Origin: an uncultured Clostridia bacterium
GTDB taxonomy: Bacteria; Bacillota; Clostridia; Christensenellales; DTU072
Length of the DNA stretch: 7,258 nt
NCBI GenBank assembly: GCA_934296355.1
Contig: CAKRAY010000073.1
Span: forward strand, 1-7,258
Direction of reading: 5' to 3'
Below are positions 5,124 to 7,258 of this stretch, one piece after another. The position numbers were made by a program, and so were the translations under genes. The number at the start of each line of letters is the position of its first letter. Position 1 is the first letter of the stretch. Below the pieces are notes generated by a model, which saw only the letters and a list, made by a program, of their open reading frames with translations, searched no databases and was not told where the DNA came from.

Positions 5124-6668
5124 TCACGCCTTGCGAGTTTTTAGTTTGGCAAACCGTTCTAAAATCACTCCGCGAACGTTCAAAACGTTGGTTATTAAAC
5201 ACAGTAAAGCGTAACAAAGCATACCGAGCATCAAAGCGATGCCTACCGAGAGGATTTTCGGCATATACGGCGCGATTAAACCGAAAGTCCACTTCGTTAG
5301 CAGAGAGCAGGGCAGAACGAAAACAATTACCATTATGGCGTATTTTGCGAAAGAAGAATCGAGTCCGGTGGCTTTACGCAGAGAAAGATAATTCAGCGTC
5401 GAACTTATTAAAGAACCGATGAAAGTCGCTACCGCCACGGCGAAGATACCGATAAATTTAGGCAAAATAAAAATCGCCGTAATCATAAAGAAGTTTCCGA
5501 CCAGATAATTGACGAAAGACGGATACTCTTTCCCGATGGAGTTAAGCGCGCTTTGCGTAATTGCCATCATACAAGTGGGTATCATGGAAAAAGTGGCGAT
5601 TTGTAAGTATATTCCGCTTTCCGAATCTTTATATAAAATCGAGGTAATTTCGCTACCCATCGACGAGTAAGCCACGATAAAAAGTCCGCTGATAAGAAAT
5701 GCGAAGTTTATTCCTAAGAGCAGTTGCTTGTTAAGTTTTTCGAATTCTTTTTTTGCCATACTCGCGCTCATCTCGGGAATTAAAACCACGCATAGACTGC
5801 CGATAATTGCGTTGGGAGCAAAAAGTAAAGGGTTCGCCATACCGGCGATACGCCCGAAATACGCGGTTGCTTCGTCGGCAGCCATGCCGAATTTCATAAG
5901 CCGTAACGGCAGAATGAACGCGATTAAAGTCGCGAATAAAGAACCGCATACGCGCATCATCGTTACCGGTAAAGAGGGTACGAATATGGTTTTAAGGTCC
6001 GCGGGTTTAGTGATTTTTCCGCCCTTTGCGAAGTAAAGTACCAGCAAAATTATCGCTACGATAACGTCGCTTACGGTAAATGCATAACTTATGGCATAAA
6101 CGCCGCTGAGCGCGCCGAAAACGCCCGTAATAAACAGCACGCTGAACAACACCCTAAGAAGTTCCTCTACCATCTCGGTTTTCGAAAAGGCGGTGAAGTC
6201 TTTTTCGCCCCAAAACCAACCCCGTACCACGTTGTATACCGCAGTCGAACAAAGCGCGGGTATCATAATGAGGAATAACGGCAGCGCGAGCGGTTCGGAA
6301 AAGAGGAAAGTTAGCCGGGTGTTAAGAAGCGCGAGAACGATTACGAGCGATAGGGAAATGCTTACGCCGAGGATTAAAGCCGCGGAAAATAAACGGTAAG
6401 GTTTATCTTTATTGAGCGCGTTGCTTTCGGCGGTTTTTCTGCTGAGAACGGTGGGAATTCCCGACGAAGAAAACGAGGCGAACAAGAAGAAAACCGATAA
6501 TGCGATTTGGTAAAGTCCGAGCGCCTCCGCTCCGAGCGTCCGCGAAAGATAAATTTTGAATACGAAACTTACGAAGCGTGTGAAAACTTCGAAAACGGTT
6601 AAAAGCGCGAAAGCCCCGGCGATTTTTTTTGTTTTTCGCATAGTGAATAAATATGCGCTCAAAACCAT
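5124..6668 (-). CDS. MOP/MATE-fold flippase, polysaccharide biosynthesis protein of the SpoVB/YtgP type
   Basis: This 514-residue integral membrane protein has roughly 14 hydrophobic segments, the usual number for the polysaccharide-transport branch of the MOP superfamily. The N-terminal block, from FTRFVSFVFKIYLSRTLG (29-46) through LGLYQIALS (50-58) to SSGIPTVLSRKTAES (68-82), is characteristic of SpoVB and YtgP, which move lipid-linked cell-wall precursors across the membrane. NVVRGWFWGEKDF (146-158) and the ALNSIGKEYPSFVNYLVG region (374-391) fit the same family. The substrate is not shown: lipid II (MurJ/YtgP role), a sporulation cortex role (SpoVB), or another polyprenyl-linked glycan are all possible. 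The start is uncertain. An internal ATG at 6641 gives MRKTKKIAG, a more usual N-terminus, and neither start has a clear Shine-Dalgarno. mnmA follows 63 bases downstream. Confidence 0.87.
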   Translation of the reverse strand: MVLSAYLFTMRKTKKIAGAFALLTVFEVFTRFVSFVFKIYLSRTLGAEALGLYQIALSVFFLFASFSSSGIPTVLSRKTAESNALNKDKPYRLFSAALILGVSISLSLVIVLALLNTRLTFLFSEPLALPLFLIMIPALCSTAVYNVVRGWFWGEKDFTAFSKTEMVEELLRVLFSVLFITGVFGALSGVYAISYAFTVSDVIVAIILLVLYFAKGGKITKPADLKTIFVPSLPVTMMRVCGSLFATLIAFILPLRLMKFGMAADEATAYFGRIAGMANPLLFAPNAIIGSLCVVLIPEMSASMAKKEFEKLNKQLLLGINFAFLISGLFIVAYSSMGSEITSILYKDSESGIYLQIATFSMIPTCMMAITQSALNSIGKEYPSFVNYLVGNFFMITAIFILPKFIGIFAVAVATFIGSLISSTLNYLSLRKATGLDSSFAKYAIMVIVFVLPCSLLTKWTFGLIAPYMPKILSVGIALMLGMLCYALLCLITNVLNVRGVILERFAKLKTRKA

Positions 6669-6731
6669 CTTTATGATAACGCCCGTGCGCCACTCTCTTA
6701 AAGAAACTCGCGTACGCCGCTACGAATACGC

Positions 6732-6760
6732 TTGACTATATTCTTTTTATGAAGTAAAAT
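6732..6760 (+). promoter_or_regulatory. Sigma-A promoter for the riboswitch-controlled ECF gene
   Basis: TTGACT (6732-6737), exactly 17 bases, then TAAAAT (6755-6760): both hexamers are 5 of 6 to consensus. The expected start is near 6767, directly before the riboswitch aptamer, giving a leader of about 150 bases. Confidence 0.88.
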
Positions 6761-6763
6761 TAA
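6735..6763 (-). promoter_or_regulatory. Possible promoter for the flippase gene
   Basis: On the minus strand TTAATT (6763-6758), a 17-base spacer and TATAGT (6740-6735) could form a promoter with a leader of about 60 bases. The -35 is poor. It would overlap the + strand promoter almost completely. Confidence 0.35.
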
Positions 6764-6768
6764 AACAA

Positions 6769-6865
6769 TGCAGAGTAAACAAGGCGCGTAAAGTGTTGCA
6801 GAATGGGATGTTGTCTGCAAACGAAAATCGACTTGCGATTGCGGTGTCTTGTTGCGTCCGTTGCG
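6769..6865 (+). promoter_or_regulatory. Tetrahydrofolate (THF-I, folT) riboswitch aptamer
   Basis: The layout and conserved bases match the THF-I riboswitch class, which binds reduced folates and controls folate transport and synthesis genes in Firmicutes. P1 is TGCAG (6769-6773) with TTGCG (6861-6865), including U-G pairs. The conserved AGTA follows at 6774-6777. P2 is AACAAG (6778-6783) with CTTGTT (6848-6853). P3 is TTGCAG (6796-6801) with CTGCAA (6815-6820), capped by the conserved loop AATGGGATGTTGT. A further stem is AATCG (6826-6830) with CGATT (6836-6840). The class pseudoknot is present: loop GGATG (6806-6810) pairs with CGTCC (6855-6859). Conserved joining sequences GCGTAAAGTG (6786-6795) and GCGGTG (6841-6846) are in place. 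The gene downstream is a folate-type ECF S component, as expected. Confidence 0.93.
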
Positions 6866-6890
6866 GAAGATGATTGAACGTTGTTTTTCG

Positions 6891-6917
6891 TAACCTTTTT
6901 TCGGAGGTTATTTTTTT
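6891..6917 (+). terminator. Riboswitch expression platform: terminator hairpin that also holds the Shine-Dalgarno
   Basis: TAACCT (6891-6896) pairs with AGGTTA (6905-6910) around an 8-base loop, followed by seven T (6911-6917) that run up to the start codon. The Shine-Dalgarno GGAGG (6903-6907) lies partly in the 3' arm. The hairpin could therefore stop transcription, block ribosome binding, or both. An alternative pairing, GTTGCG (6860-6865) with CGTAAC (6889-6894), uses the 3' strand of P1 and would free the site. Ligand binding, which stabilises P1, should favour the OFF hairpin. Confidence 0.8.
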
Positions 6918-7258
6918 ATGGAGAAAAAACTAAACGTCAGAACGATTTGTTATACGGCGGTTTTCGTCGCTCTGAGCGTGCTTGCCAATACGTTTTCGTT
7001 GTTTATAGGACTTAACGGCGCGAACGCGGTTACTTTTACCTACACCGTGTGTTTTCTTGCCGGCTCGACTTTGGGCGCGTTCCCCGGGTTTCTTACAGGC
7101 GTGCTGGGCGACGTACTCGGCTGGGTAATTCGTCCGTCGGGCGCGTTTAATCCCGTAATTACCGTGATAACGGGCTTGATAGGGCTTATCGCCGGCTTGG
7201 TCTTTAAGTTGGAGAAAAAAAATATTCGGTATCTCGGCGATATATCGCTTACCGTAAT
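6918..7258 (+). CDS. folT: ECF transporter S component, folate (FolT) family, 3' truncated by window edge
   Basis: The first 113 residues are the substrate-binding membrane subunit of an energy-coupling factor vitamin transporter, which needs EcfA ATPases and EcfT encoded elsewhere. After a short basic N-terminus (MEKKLNVRTI) come hydrophobic segments at about 11-31, 37-52, 54-75 and 85-102. The stretch GAFPGFLTGVLGDVLGWVIRPSGAFNP (about 57-83) has the G-x(3)-G-x(3)-D-x(2)-G and PxGxxxP pattern of FolT-type S components. The start is fixed by GGAGG 10 bases upstream. Substrate specificity for folate is inferred mainly from the THF riboswitch in its leader. The frame is open to the right edge, so the C-terminal part is missing. 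Confidence 0.88.
   Translation, partial: MEKKLNVRTICYTAVFVALSVLANTFSLFIGLNGANAVTFTYTVCFLAGSTLGAFPGFLTGVLGDVLGWVIRPSGAFNPVITVITGLIGLIAGLVFKLEKKNIRYLGDISLTV

Noticed and set aside
1..7258. CRISPR arrays, transposases, phage genes, toxin-antitoxin pairs, tRNA genes
   Set aside because: I saw no regularly spaced direct repeats, no such protein families, and no cloverleaf-like sequence on either strand.

Overview
The window looks like chromosomal DNA of a low-to-moderate GC Bacillota, most likely an uncultured Clostridia-type anaerobe. Three things point there. The rplU-prp-rpmA order comes with an L27 that carries a cleavable N-terminal extension. A SpoVB/YtgP-like MOP flippase is present. A folate-type ECF S component sits behind a tetrahydrofolate (THF) riboswitch, a combination typical of Firmicutes. 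The genus cannot be told from this sequence. I see no phage, IS, CRISPR, tRNA or rRNA.

Layout of the left half (all +): the 3' end of a TrkH/KtrB-type K+ channel subunit runs in from the left (to 310). An AT-rich gap with a promoter and a possible r-protein leader follows. Then come rplU (453-758), prp protease (765-1094), rpmA (1100-1387), an Ogg1-type 8-oxoguanine glycosylase (1405-2241) and a small NYN-domain protein (2279-2827), closed by a strong intrinsic terminator (2868-2902). The Prp protease is encoded between L21 and its own substrate L27.

Middle: minD (2974-3750) and a short minE (3751-3984) form a two-gene unit without minC in the window. minD appears to have a leaderless mRNA start. 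MinE lacks the usual N-terminal membrane-targeting segment. The unit converges on mnmA (minus strand, 5060-3981) with a 4-base overlap of the two stop codons.

Right half: mnmA has its own extended -10 promoter and lies downstream of a MOP/MATE-fold lipid-linked polysaccharide flippase (minus, 6668-5124). A divergent intergenic region of about 250 bases carries a near-consensus + strand promoter (TTGACT-N17-TAAAAT), a complete THF-I riboswitch aptamer (6769-6865), and a terminator/SD-sequestering hairpin (6891-6917). This controls a folate-type ECF transporter S component that runs off the right edge (6918-7258). The riboswitch is the best regulatory signal in the window. I find no clearly new multi-gene system; the oddities most worth a second look are the reduced MinE, the highly-expressed-style NYN gene, and the dual-function riboswitch platform.
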